NCBI RefSeq assembly: GCF_051106095.1 | Contig: NC_135783.1 | Span: 183,970,947-184,034,946, forward strand | Reading direction: 5' to 3' | Length of the DNA: 64,000 bases | DNA from: Pogona vitticeps | Lineage: Eukaryota > Chordata > Lepidosauria > Squamata > Agamidae | Shown: in pieces, positions 43,768-55,949 of the stretch | How the letters are laid out: each line of letters starts with the position of its first letter | Position numbering within the stretch: the stretch's first letter is position 1 | Program-made: the position numbers and the translations under genes | Notes under the pieces: model-generated | Told to the model about the DNA's origin: nothing | Databases searched by the model: none | Seen by the model: the letters and a program-made list of their open reading frames with translations, nothing else

Positions 43768-44998
43768 ATAAAACTTTATTACGGTCAAAAGGCCAGCCAC
43801 CAATAAAACATCTCAAATATATAAATATACAGAAGTATACAAAAATACTAGGATCGAATGCAAAGCAATACTGTAGTTGGTTCTGAGGTAAACAACAAGT
43901 TTCAATTCATCCCTTGAAGCAATGCCAAAATGTCTAGCAAACTATGCTCTGACTACGGAGGCCCATCCACACTTTTAGGATCCTTTTTCTAATGCCCATA
44001 GCAGCAGTAAAGAATTTGGCAAAACAGCACATGCATACATTGTTGCTCTGCTCAGCCGGGAAATCGGCCAGTCAAAGGGGAAACAAGTTCTTCACACACA
44101 TCCTTATAATATGTACACCGCAACAGGACATGTTCAGTTGTTTCTCTCTGCTCCATTCCACATGGGCAAAGGCGCTCTGCCCAGGGGGTCTTTTTATACC
44201 ATCCCTCCTGCACTGCTGAAGGTAGTGCGTTCAGCCAGGCTAGAGTAAACGCCCTTCTATACCTGGGCTGCTCCAACTGGGCAAAATAAGATGCTGTTGT
44301 GATCTTATATAAGCTGTCCTCCCTAAGATAGAATTCTGGGGCACTACTTAAATCATTTTGTCTCTCAATGTCCTCGATACGCTGCTTAATGGTTTTCTTT
44401 GCTTGTTCCATTCCCATGGTTAACAGTGTCAGCCTAGAGAGCCTAGAGAGACCCAAAGAGGCTATTTTTTGTTCAACTGACTGAACCCATTTTGACTTAG
44501 AGGTGTCTTGCAGGATCAGTGATGTAAGACCAATAGGGAGATAAGACAGTTTGGGCCAGTACATGAGAACAATCCATATCCTGCCTTCTATTTTAATTTG
44601 ACCAGTTTCCAATCTTAGTTTTACATTGGCGACATCCCTGGGGACTCCTAATATTGCCCTCAGGAATTTTGATTGTACACGTTCTAGGGTTGCAACGTTT
44701 GGGAGGAGCCCAATTGGGAGCTCTGTCTCAACACCGCCAAACGCTGACGCCACCCCTATTCTTTGTATTCTTTATATTTTTGTTCTTTTTTCATTTTCAT
44801 TTCTCTATTTTTAATTGCCTTTTTTCTAAGGACTTTTCCTTTGCTCTGAGACACAGTTTGCGGAGTTTCAGTGCCTAAGTTAATTTGTTCACTGTTGTTT
44901 TTACGCTGCTTACCTAGCTCAATTAGGGTTGTTAGCAATTCATGAGATTCACAGAGAAATAATTTTATTACCTTCATATCTTCTGAAATATCCCTTAC
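43768..44998 (-). mobile_element. Non-LTR retrotransposon, ORF2 C-terminal end (I/Vingi-like?)
   Basis: The reverse frame 44753-44052 (233 codons) has LERVQSKFLRAILGVPRDVA, KIEGRIWIVLMYWPKLSYLP and a Cys/His motif CPCGMEQRETTEHVLLRC. The 3' end reads TTTTGACCGTAATAAAGT. Upstream, 44977-44756 is a Lys/Glu-rich frame (EMKMKKEQKYKEYKE) that may be the end of ORF1, so the copy may be internally deleted. A second copy lies at 56750-58290. The clade is uncertain. Confidence 0.72.
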
Positions 44999-45049
44999 CC
45001 ATTGAAAAAGTGTACTAATATCTATCTTGTCAATCTGCTCAGTTACTTT

Positions 45050-45480
45050 TTATGATTCCATGTAATTTTTATGTGGGATCCTTGGCAAACCACCATCAAA
45101 AACATAGATCACATCTATGCCCAGAAACCATGGATTGTTTGGTACGTGGCTTAGCAAAGGAGCAAAAACATCAATCTGAGGCATGGATCCACATGATTTT
45201 TATGCAGGATCTTGCCCAAAGCATTCTCCAATTATAGACCCCATCTGTGCTCACAGATTATAATACAGAAATCATGGGTTCTTCAACGCAGTGGCTTTGC
45301 ATTGGCGGAAAAATATGGATCCAAGGCATGGATCCTCATGGATCCACATGATTTTTACATAGGACCATCCCTAAACTACTGTCGAACTGTAAGCTCCATC
45401 TGTGCCTACAGACTAAGATCATGGGTTCATCTGCACATGACTTTGCAGTGGTGTAAAAACAAGGATCCCAGGCAAAAAAT
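45050..45480. repeat. Three diverged tandem units of about 140-155 bp
   Basis: Units begin at about 45050, 45188 and 45345. Units 2 and 3 share TCCACATGATTTTTA, then CATCTGTG and ATCATGGGTTC. Each unit ends with GGATCC/GGCATGGA-type sequence. No coding potential. Confidence 0.75.
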
Positions 45481-45967
45481 AACAGACATTTGCTAGTATG
45501 TGCTGATAAGTCAAAACCACAGCATTCCCTTATACCATGATCCCAGTAGGAACCTGACAATGCCGTCAGTTGTGCTGATCTATCTCTGTCAGTCCATCCC
45601 TCCTCTTCTACCTATTTGACTGTTATGCCATCAGAGTAAAATCCCTCTTCCTCTTTGGTACTTACCAGAATCCATTGGCTCCTTCCACATGCTGCTTTGC
45701 AGTGAAGAAAGGGCTGCAGCCCAGACACCATTTTTCACAGGCTGGAACTGCCGTCCCTTTTCTTATAGGAAAAAAACATGCCTAACACCCAAAGGCTTGA
45801 ATCTTCTGTCTTCATGTTGGTATGATTAGTAGGTGCCACAAGGGGATGAGGAGAAATAACTCACATAACAGATTCGAACATGAAATTTTAGGGCAACTCC
45901 TGCTAGATTGGACCATCTCCAGCTCAGCAGTGGCCAGCCTGGCCCCTTTGGGAAGGTTCGAAGCAAT
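45481..45967. other. No recognised feature
   Basis: Unique-looking sequence with GC content near average. No exon or named repeat was recognised. Confidence 0.35.
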
Positions 45968-46440
45968 TGTTCGTTCGTTTAGTCGTTTAGTCATGTCCGA
46001 CTCTTCGTGACCCCATGGACCAGAGCACGCCAGGCCCTCCTATCTTCCACTGCCTCCCGGAGTTGGGTCAGATTCATGTTGGTTGCTTCGGTGACACTGT
46101 CCAACCATCTCATCCTCTGTCGTCCCCTTCTCCTCGTGCCTTCACACTTTCCCAACATTAAGGTCTTTTCCAGGGAGTCCTCATGAGATGGCCAAAGTAT
46201 TGGAGCCTCAGCTTCAGGATCTGTCCTTCCAGTGAGCACTCAGGGTTGATTTCCTTTAGAATGGATAGGTTTGTTCTCCTTGCAGTCCAGGGGACTCTCA
46301 AGAGCCTCCTCCAGCACCACAATTCAAAGGCATCAATTCTTCGGCGGTCAGCTTTATGGTCCAGCTCTCACTTCCATACATCACTACAGGAAAAACCATA
46401 GCTTTGACTATTCGGACTTTTCCCTATCTTCATTCCAAAG
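45968..46440 (-). mobile_element. BovB (RTE) LINE 3' end
   Basis: The reverse translation RRGRQRMRWLDSVTEATNMN and WRALVHGVTKSRT is the BovB ORF2 C-terminus (ruminant BovB: RQRMRWLDG and VHGVAKSRT). The untranslated end carries GTCATGTCCGACTCTTCGTG and ACCCCATGGAC. It is 5'-truncated, as is usual for this family. Confidence 0.9.
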
Positions 46441-46597
46441 GTAGATGATCACTGAATACAGGAGCTCCCTTTCCTTATCGTACCCATGAACTGGGTGTGA
46501 CATCTGCCATGCTAGCAATGATGAGGTTGGCCAAGTGCCAGCTATCTTTCCAGTGATGGAGCTAGAAAGGTGGACAGAAAACATCGGGCACTTGCTG

Positions 46598-47607
46598 GAC
46601 AATCCCAGCCATTGCCATAGCTCTGATGTTGAGGGGAATTCTGGGGTTATATATGGGCCAAAGCAGGGCACCCATTCCTATCCTTCAGCAGATCCACTAT
46701 TCTGGAACATGGAGAGCCAGAAACCAAGTCGGCAAGGCTTCTCCATCTGCCCTCTGGGGCTTCCTCATCCATCCAATCCTGTAAACTACTCACCTTGAAG
46801 CCCACCTGCCTCTTTAGTCCAGAAGGTGTCCCCTGCTATGATCTCTCTCTGGATAAAGTTGATTCTCCCTTTAAAACAAGGGGGCCCCTCTTCAAATGGA
46901 TGGAGAAGCCACAAGAACAAGGGAAATAGGCTCTCATCTTCCCTGAACATCCCTGTTTTCTGGTCCAAGGTCACCCTTCATCCAGTTTCCCACCCTCCAT
47001 ATGCACGCTTTATGCTTTGAAACAGCCTTTAGAATCCTGCAGTGTTGGATGGAAGCAACATTGAGAGGGGGAAACAGTGGGTAGCTGGCATCTCTCTGCA
47101 GCAACATCCTGGCTCCCAGAACTTTCTTGCAGTCTAGTAGCAGGAATTCTTTCCTGTTTGCCCATACAGTGTGTCGGTGAGCTCTGAATGTAAGCCTACC
47201 TCACTAACCACAGTGCTGACCATCTTGCAGCACACTGTGGAATGGGAGGGAAAGGAGACGGCCCACTGAGGGGGATTATATCCTTTCGTTCCTTACCCAG
47301 GATGCTGCCGACCCCACTGGACTGGTCCCACATGGTTCCTTGTCCTCCTTTGCTTTTCCTTACTCCTGCTCGCTGGCAGTGCTGTGGGAAGATGACACAA
47401 CAGGCCAGAAACTGAAGCCATAAGAGCCCTGCTGGATGAAGCCAGGGATCTAGCAAATAGTCCTGAATCCTGTTTCCAGCTATTGTCTCAAAAAGCTGCA
47501 AGCAGATCACAAAGTTCACCACCATCTCCCATCCTTTGCTTTCCAGCAACAGGTAGACCAGCAGGAATCAGTCTATAGAAACAATTACTACCCACCAACT
47601 TTTGCCT
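46598..47607. repeat. 1010-bp repeat unit, copy A
   Basis: The unit starts GACAATCCCAGCCATTGCC. The same start recurs 1010 bp later at 47608 (copy B, to about 48035). Its second half, around CAGCACACTGTGGAATGGGA, recurs at 51440-51920. The unit is unnamed and non-coding. Confidence 0.75.
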
Positions 47608-48035
47608 GACAATCCCTGCCATTGCCCTAGCTCTGCTGCTGAGGGGAAGCCTGGGGGTTGTTTGGCAGGTGTGTGGGACAACCCAGAGTATCTCTTCCTC
47701 TCCCTCGGCTGAGAAAAGTGGACCTTTCCAAATCCAATGGAAGGTTAGAAGCCCAGTCCTCCAGGTTGCTTCATGGGCTCCCGAAGGGTTCCGTGTTCAT
47801 CGGATCCTGTAGATTAAAGAGAAGAATGAGCTGGAAGTTCAGACACTTACCCCAAAGGCCACCTACACCTTGCGTCCAAAAGGAGCTCTCTGCTATGGAT
47901 TCCCCGTGAATAAAGCTGGTTCTCTCTTTAAAATGGAGGAGGCTTCTTCAGACAAGAGACATCCAGAGAATTCACTGGGAGGTACATGATGTATAATACT
48001 GTTTGGAGTGAGTGTAAAGCTGATGGGGACAAGTG
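47608..48035. repeat. 1010-bp repeat unit, copy B (partial)
   Basis: GACAATCCCTGCCATTGCCC at the start; further matches to copy A include CTCTCTGCTATGGATTC/CCCCTGCTATGATCTC and AAGCTGGTTCTCTCTTTAAA. Confidence 0.7.
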
Positions 48036-48040
48036 GGGTG

Positions 48041-48378
48041 AGACGCCACAAGAACAAGGAAAGACAGGTTACTCACCTGAAACTGTGACTCCTCAAGTGG
48101 TCTTCTATGTATTCACTCAAATGGACTTTTGTGTCTGTGCAGTTGGTCTTACAGAACATTCCAATGCTCGGGTTTCGAGCCTCTTCTCCTCAGCCCATAT
48201 ACACTAATTCTGCCCACTCACCTCAGCTCTACTCTCCACTGCAAGCGTATATAGTATATACAATATACAGTTATTGCAAGACAAAGTGGGGAGGCAGGAG
48301 TTTTTGTGAATACATAGAAGACCACTTGAAGAACTACAGTTACAGGCGAGTAACCTGCCCTTGTTCTTTGTGGTCTCT
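48041..48378. repeat. DIRS-like inverted terminal sequence (fossil)
   Basis: Arms 48041-48116 and 48306-48378 are inverted copies containing GGTTACTCACCTGAAACTGT and, inverted, TACAGGCGAGTAACCTGCCC. This phrase is typical of vertebrate DIRS termini. The spacer is about 190 bp. Confidence 0.7.
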
Positions 48379-48977
48379 TTATATGCACACAAATGGGTGA
48401 CTGACAAGCTGTCTCAATGGTGGAGGGCATCAAACAAAAATAAATGACAGAACTGACTTCTGAAATAAAGCCTCCCTCTGTGCTCTTAAATCTATTCTGT
48501 AATGGTTTAGAAATATCAGTTGTGACCTTGTAGAAGCTCTACAAATAGTCTGAATATCTATTTCTTTTTAAAGCAATTGACCTAGTGGAGTGACCCCTTA
48601 CATGCAATGGTACATCAGTATTAGCCATTCCATTAGCCATTTTGATAAGCTCAACAAACTCTCTTAGTGCCTGCATAACTGAAAAACAAATGGATAGATT
48701 TTTTTAAATTATTTTATTTTATATACATAAAAATAATAATGATAGTCTAACATCAAGTGTGTGTAGCAACTTTCTCTAAATTTGTTTTTGGTTCTGGATA
48801 GAAAGTTGACAATACCAGAGGCTGCACCATATGAAAAGGTGTTACAATTTTCAGCAAGAATGACATACCTGTATACAACGTCACCTTATCCTTGTGAAAC
48901 TGAGTATCAGCTCAATCACTTATTAAAGCTGTTATCTCACTAGCCCTTCACACTAATCTAATAGCAATCAAAAAGTC
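48379..48977. other. No recognised feature
   Basis: AT-rich, unassigned. Confidence 0.35.
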
Positions 48978-49127
48978 CGTGTATTCGCGAAGGCTTTCAC
49001 GGCTGGGATCTAATGGTTGTTGTGGGTTTTTCGGGCTTCTTGGCTGTGTTCTGAAGGTGGTTCTTCCTAACGTTTTGCCAGTCTCTGTGGCCGGCATCTT
49101 CAGAGGCATCTTCAGAGGACAGCAAAC
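48978..49127 (+). mobile_element. Penelope-like terminal sequence, single arm
   Basis: GTATTCGCGAAGGCTTTCAC, GTTGTTGTGGGTTTTTCGGG and TCTGTGGCCGGCATCTTCAG match one arm of 35946-36211. A 13-base internal duplication GGCATCTTCAGAG is present. Confidence 0.75.
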
Positions 49128-49559
49128 TGTGCTCTGGGTAAGCCTTATTTTAGAAGATGGCTGACCATCATGTTCATCTGCCACTATGGCAGAAAAATAA
49201 ACTTTCAACGATGACATGAACAAACTGTCTTGCTTTAATTTTAACAGATTTAAATAGTGTGAAATTTTGTTGGAGGAGCTTGATTTAAAGAGAGGGTGTA
49301 ATTTTGAATTTTTTTCCCATTTATGTGAATAAGACTAGGGTTGTAGATGCTATCAGTCCTAACATTTTCTTCTATAGTGTGTACACTTGTTGAAGCAGAT
49401 CAATGCATTTTTTCAGCATTTTGAATTTTTAATGCTCCTCTGGCAAATAGGCTCTTGTTGTCTTTAAATTTATAATTGCTTCTATATATTGTACTTCCTG
49501 ACATGGTATCAAATGTGGTTTTTTTTTCCAAATTGATTTTCAGGCCGAGACTCAACAGG

Positions 49560-51430
49560 ACTCTTGGAGTAAATTTTACATCTTTTGGAAAAGTATTTTG
49601 ACAGCTAACAGAAGCCATTCATTCAGATACAGGAATATCCTGATTCCATTTATTCTCAAGTACACTATCACTGGTGCGATACAATTCATAAATACCTTTG
49701 GGGCTTTGGACAACCTGCATGGGAGCACCTTGTACGGATATATTTTTCTTTCTTGTTATGAAACATAAAAAAACAGTGTTCTTACCTGCTGGAAATGTGG
49801 AAATATGTGTCTTAAATCTATTGCAACAAACCAATACCCTTTGCCCAAGGCAATATAGCTTGGAGTGTCACCATACGATTTTTATTTTTATATATTCTTT
49901 AACCCTCTTAGGTCTACAATTGGATGGAGGCCTCCATCCCTCTTTGATACCCTGAAGTATGGAGAATAGTATCTGTTGTGTATTGGTGCTATTGGAACTC
50001 TTACAATAGCATCCTCACACCGTAAAACTTCCATTTTCTCCTTTAACACTTGAGATGGGGTGGTTATCTGAATATGACCTGTTGCAGGTTGAGTGATGAA
50101 TTCCATTGCATAACCATGGGCTATGATTTTTACAACCTATGAATCAGTATGTTTCAGGTTTTTGAATATGGTGCTAATTTTATTTCTGAACATAAGCTTA
50201 TTGGGATGTTGTCTATATAAAAATGTTGGTCTTGGAGTTTTGGACATCAAGTATATTGTTTGGCCTTTCAATCCACCTTCTTGGTAGGTGGTACAAAGGG
50301 TTGTTTGTATTTGTTATATCTTTGCTGACCATCGTATTGTTGTGTGGATGATTATTTTTGATACCTTAATTTCTTAAATAGAGGTCTATATTGCTGTTGT
50401 TGATCATTCTTTTTCCAGTAAGGTTAGTAGTATTGAGACAATGTACACTGTGTATTTGATACATTTAGTAGGTATTTTCTTTTTATAGAGATCTTGAACA
50501 TGGTAATTGGCTGTCATGTGGAAAAGTCTCCATCAAATGGGAGAGCTTTTATGTGTGATATAGAGTTATCTGTCATTCTAGCTGATTTTAACCACATATG
50601 AGTCTCAGAGTTACAGCCACACCATATCTTTTGAAGCACAGTCTGCTACATGTCATGCAGAGTGTATCTGATGAGCTGCCAAAGCATATGCTTCTTGCTG
50701 AAATGATATGACAAGATTTCATTTTTCTTCAGGTAAGCTGGCTATAATAGATTAGAAGTGTTCCCAAATAAACTGATGATATGCACCCATCATTTCCTGA
50801 TAATTAGAAATGCACATATGAAGTGCAACTGATGAATATATTTTCCTGCCTAAAGCATCTCATTTTCTTCCCTTTTTATTTACTGGTACCTTTTGTAACT
50901 TTCCTTTAGTTCTATTTTGTGTTGTTTCTACAAAAATGGAATTTGGCATGGGATGTTTAAATAAAACGTTTACACTCTCTTCCTGAACTCTGTAGAAATT
51001 CTCAATTCTTCGAGATGTTGGTGGCATTCTGGATTACATTTTCCAAGATTGAGTTATCAAATTTGTTAAAGTCTCCAACATTGTTACTTTATTGGAAAAT
51101 TGCTATTTTTGTTTTGTACTCTTGCAAATACTGAATCCTTGACTGGAGGAACCAGTTTTATAACTTTTAAATGCAAAGATTTAGCCATTTTTTGTACCAA
51201 ATCATTATATGAAGTAATAGCCTCTGATGGAGAAAGAGGAGCAATATCTTGTATCTCCAAATCTGGAGAAGAAACTAAAGCAATCAATTATTCATCTGAA
51301 TCAGTAGATTCATTATCCATATGCTTATATCAACCACTTCAGTTATATTATTTGGCTGCTGTCTAATTTGTGGATTGATGTCTTGTGTTAATGTTGAAAC
51401 AGAAGTATTAATTGTACTGACTCAGTTGCC
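49560..51430 (-). mobile_element. DIRS-like element, gag and RT parts (fossil)
   Basis: Minus-strand pieces in order are Gag-like (LSPSEAITSYNDLVQKMAKS near 51200) and RT-like (YSPYFRVSKRDGGLHPIVDL near 49950). The RT phrase is diagnostic of DIRS-type RT. RNase H and recombinase were not seen. It is broken in many places and old. Confidence 0.72.
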
Positions 51431-51439
51431 TGTCTACTA

Positions 51440-51920
51440 GAAATATTAGGCACTGGTATATTTTACCTGTTTGTGCATATAATGTGTAGGTGAGTCCTGA
51501 AGGTAAGCCTTTCTCAGTAAGCACAATGCTGGCCATCCTGCAGCACACTGTGGAATTGGAGGGAAAAGACAGAGAAGACATCATTTCATCATTATGAAAT
51601 AATGCTGCAGCCAAGATGCTGCAGAATCCACTGGACTAGTCTACCATGATGGCTCCTCCTCCTTGTGCTCCTGTGTTTGCTCCCCATTGAGATTGAGATG
51701 AGAAGAAGATGAACAAGTCAGAAGCTGAAGGCATAGGAGCCCTACAGAGCTCCAGCAAATAGCCCTGATTCCTGCATGGTCTACTTGAGGCTTTCATGGA
51801 GCACCAGAGGCCTCAAGCAGGCCATGCAAACAACCATCACCTCCCATCCTTTGCTGTCCAGCAATTCATAAGCTCTGAACTCCAGGAATCGGTCTACAGA
51901 AATTATCACTATATACCTAC
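51440..51920. repeat. Third copy of the second half of the 1010-bp unit
   Basis: CAGCACACTGTGGAATTGGA and CTCCCATCCTTTGCTGTCCA match 47220 and 47526. Similarity ends near 51920. Confidence 0.7.
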
Positions 51921-53126
51921 AGCCTGTAAAAATTACTTTTTGGGGCAATGATTCCTAGTATTCCTGAGCCAAATTGGGGGTGGGTGGGTTTGGGGAACTG
52001 TCACCCCAAAAGCAGCTTTTACAAGCTCCGTATATAGGACAAGATCACCTTTAGGAATAGAGAAGGGACTTCCTGAATCTTCTATAGATGTGCCTCAGGG
52101 GAATTTGGACAGCACCCAAGCATGAGAAGAAGCTGTGCCCAAATTATGCCCTTTACACAAGGCCCTATCTGTGTGGGGTCTCTCTGCTGCTCAGAGGAAG
52201 GACATCTCCCTGGTAATCAATTACTGGGAGCTCCAGATAGGAAAGGATCCAGTCCCTGTGATCTCCATTTCTGAAAGGCTTTGGAGGAGACATTTTGGAG
52301 AGCTGCTGCCAATCTGAAGTAGGCAATCCAAGAGTAAAGTCTTTCCCCCAAATGACTTGATGAAAGGCAAATGTTCACAGGCCCCTTTAAGTTCCTCATG
52401 TCACCTAGGTAACCAACCTGAGAGGATCCCAAAAAAGCACTGGTGGCCCCGGATATATTATCTTTCTCAAAACCGCCATCTTTCCCCTGAGAGACGTCAC
52501 TGGAATGAGCCACAGTTCACTGACCACAATCTGGGGGAGCTGCAGGACTTACCTGGAGCCCAGGTGATAAAGGAGCACCAATCCATATCTCTGAAAAGCT
52601 TATGAGAAGAGACCCCCCACAATCCGATCATATTTAGTTACAGATTTGGGAGAAGTTCCTTTCAGGGAAGATAACCTGTGGTTGAACACACACACCCTTC
52701 ATCACCTGCAAGTCCTCTGCATCTCCCCCAAGGCTAAGAAAGTATGAACAATATAGTTTCTTCTTTCTACTTATCACTTCCTACCTTTGTGTCCTCTCCC
52801 TCCCTTTTCTCTGTTGATTAGAAACTACGTGGATATAGACCGGAGCTTTCTTGAGGGTAAGGACCAGGGTTTTGTTGAGCTATAGGAAATGTTTATGATG
52901 GCAGTGCATCAACTGTTTGGGGTTATACCTGACAGGTTCAGGAGCAGGGTCTTCCTCCGTTGGAGTGCTTGCAGAGCAGGAAGACAGGGGCCACCTCCTG
53001 GCATGCTGGACGAGAGAAAGAAGAGCAAAACAATTAACATTCTGAGAGGCAGAGCTGTTTGGGTGTGGTTACTGCCCTCCTGGACCATTGCCAAGTGGCA
53101 AGAGATCATAAGGGACTGTTGAATAA
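51921..53126. other. No recognised feature
   Basis: Moderately GC-rich intergenic sequence with short open frames and no supported gene. Confidence 0.35.
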
Positions 53127-53240
53127 GCTGAGTGGTTTACATAATTTGGCTGCAGAGCCAGAGGTTGGGAGTTCATTTCCTCACTACCTCCTTGACAAGG
53201 GCTGGACTAGGTTCTTTTCCAGCTCTTCAGTTCTAAGATT
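53127..53240 (+). mobile_element. tRNA-derived SINE, plus strand
   Basis: GCTGAGTGGTTTACATAATT, GGCTGCAGAGCCAGAGGTTG then GGAGTTCATTTCCTCACTA, ending CAGCTCTTCAGTTCTAAGAT. Confidence 0.75.
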
Positions 53241-53789
53241 ATTATTATAAACTCTGAACTAACCCAGAATAGTCTCTTCCGAAACTCCCATATCGGATCA
53301 TGACTGGGTGAAGATGTAGCAGTTTCTTCCTGGACGGTGGTGGTGGTGGTGGTGGGAAGCTGAATTTTATCTTTCCCTCTCCTTTGGATGCTTGTATGGA
53401 GAGGGAGGGCCTAGCATATCCTTTTCCACCCCCACCCTGTTTGGCCACCCTAAAGGCCTGGAAGAAGCTCTGCTCTGTGGCACTGGGATATCTCAAAAGA
53501 TTCCCTACTAGGTCAGGGAGAAACAGCAGGAGAAGGGGATCAACTTGCCCCTTCCCCATGTTATTGGCAATATTTTGATCTCCTACACCTGTCCAGGCCC
53601 CAGATGCTTTTTGAGGAAGTGGGTGGGCATAGCCAATCCCCACTGATTGTAATGGTTTTTGATTAAGGCATCCCTGCCCATTGACAGGCATGGGAAAATG
53701 GCAGCCACCTTGTTACTCCTGCTTGATTAATTAATTAATTACACATATATATATATTACAAAATACTGAGATCTGTCAATTGAAGCATT
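53241..53789. other. No recognised feature
   Basis: Contains a short GGT run at 53336-53354 and a TTAA/AT tract near 53725-53758. Confidence 0.35.
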
Positions 53790-54695
53790 TTGCTTGTAGA
53801 TGATACATACTTCAGTGTTCCCCATAGTCATCAGGACTTTGGGAACAATATCAAGAAATTTCACACAATATTATAAGAAGCTGCAGATCTCAGCAATAAA
53901 ACCATCATCATCATTAGGCATCCTTCAGTCTTGAAAAACCATGGTAACATGCTCTGTATGGAGGACTTGGAACAGCATCTAGTGTGGCTGAGAAGGCCAA
54001 TTTGAGAGTGACAATCCCTTCCACACTGAAGACAAATCCAATCTATCCCCTGTCCAGCTCCCTGATTTTGCTGCTTTTGTGACTGCCTCTTTGCCTCGGC
54101 CTGCTGGACAAGGGTCTCTTCAAATTGGGAGAGGCTGTGATGCAACACCTGCCTCCAGGCTGAACACTCAGATGTCAGGGTTTCCCATCTGTTGAGGTCC
54201 ATTCCTAAGGCCTTCAGATCCCGCTTGCAGATATTCTTTATTGCAGCTGTTGTCTCCCTCTGGAGCGATTTTCCTGCACTAATTCTCCATACAGGAGATC
54301 CTTTGGAATCCTACCATCAGTTATTCTCATGACATGCTGAAGCCAATGTAGATGTCGCTGTTTCAGTAATGTATATATAATAAAAATTCTAGCTCGTTCT
54401 AGGACTACTCTATTTGGAACTTTGTCCTGCCAGGTGATACCAAAAATGCATTGGAGGCAATGCATATGGAAGGTGTTCAGCTTCCTCTCCTGCCGTGCAC
54501 AAAGGGCCGAGGACTCACTGCAGTACAGGAGGGTGCTCAAGACACAGGCTCTATAGACCTGGATCTTCATATATGTCGTCAGCTTCTTATTGAGCCATAC
54601 TCTCTTTGTGAGTCTAGAGAACATGGTAGCTGCTTTGGCAATGCCAAATAAAACCATTAGAACTGCAAAAAACAGCAATATTCGGAATAGCATAC
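53790..54695 (-). mobile_element. Non-LTR retrotransposon ORF2 C-terminal end
   Basis: The reverse translation MFSRLTKRVWLNKKLTTYMK, VYRACVLSTLLYCSES and GRIPKDLLYGELVQ is the LINE-type endonuclease/RT polyprotein C-terminal region. A second piece carries RWETLTSECSAWRQ and a CLQCGRDCHSQIGLLSH finger. The clade was not determined; it is distinct from L1, L2 and BovB here. It is 5'-truncated and mildly decayed. Confidence 0.8.
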
Positions 54696-55384
54696 GTACT
54701 GCACCAATATTTATCAGATACTTAGATTTTTGGTTAAAACCTTTATCTGTTTTATAATACCAGTCAATGTTTTATAATTTTGATTGACTATACCTGGTAT
54801 TTTTGAATAATAATACAGGTATCTCAAAAGGTCCCAGTGGTGGGGAGCACTAAATGTTAGTAAGGATAGTTGTGGATTAAAAGGTATTACTTTGTATTAA
54901 TGATGATATTTTTCCTTTTCTTAACTCTATATGTTTTGGTGGATTTTGATATTTGTCTTATAGGTTTATTTTTCAATTAGAAATATATATATTAAAGAAT
55001 GAATGTTGGGTTTGTAACATTAGCTGAATTAATTAATTGAAGACTCACCACTGTGATGATATGAAACATGTATTTGGACATTGACAAGTAATTTTCCTTT
55101 TTTGCAAAATGCCTCTGATTCATCTTGAGACTTTCTCTTCTTTCCATTTTTAAAATATGGACAGAATTGCATCCAATGCCCACCAATCCAGATATGTTCC
55201 CTCCTCTTTCCCTCTATTAACGCTTGTTTTCAGAATTTTCCTTCTCACTCTGTGCATAACCTCAGAGCTTTATTGGGCTGTTTTGAAAATCCCTATTTCA
55301 TTTTATTTTATGTTATTTTATTATTTTTATTTTTAGCCCTCTGCATTTAACTCAGAAGTAAGTCCCAAGACTGAATTTTTATTT

Positions 55385-55660
55385 TACTTTATTTAAAATA
55401 TTTATACACTATCTGTCTCCTTAAAAAGGATCCAAGGCAGATCACATCATTAAAATACAATATTTAAAGCTAACAACAGTAAATATATACATATTAAAAA
55501 GGATCAAAGAAGCACCACACCAGAAAAATGGTAAACAACAGCAACACTAAAAACGTGTTCAAAGCCATTAGGCACAACCATCCATTTCAAAACCCCACTC
55601 AGGCAGCCCATCACTCAAGGAAAACTTGCTGAAGTTAAGTAGCCAGGTTGTTGCTTTGAT
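55385..55660 (-). mobile_element. LINE tail (L2/CR1 group), minus strand
   Basis: TTTATACACTATCTGTCTCC then GATCCAAGGCAGATCACATC is a reversed, decayed LINE tail followed by A-rich linker and ORF2-end remnants. Confidence 0.5.
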
Positions 55661-55949
55661 ATGTAGGAAAGGAAGTGTGTGTTTTCAATTCTGGTGACCC
55701 CGCCCTTTCCTAGATCAAAAAAAGTGACCTTAAATCAAAATGGGGCAAAATGTGCCCCTGTGACATTGATGGATATTTTTTGGTGGGGGGAGGGTTTGAA
55801 AAAGTGTTTTTCCAGGTCTAAAAGACATCATTAGCAATGATTTATAATGTAGGTTGGATGATAGGAAACTAACAAATTGACACCAGATTTCCCCTCCAGT
55901 GCCCGCCCTTGCCCTCCACGCTGCCCCACAAGCCCTCCTGGTCACTCAC

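Noticed and set aside
45050-45480. CRISPR-like array
   Set aside because: Units are long, diverged and contiguous, with no repeat-spacer alternation, and the DNA is vertebrate.
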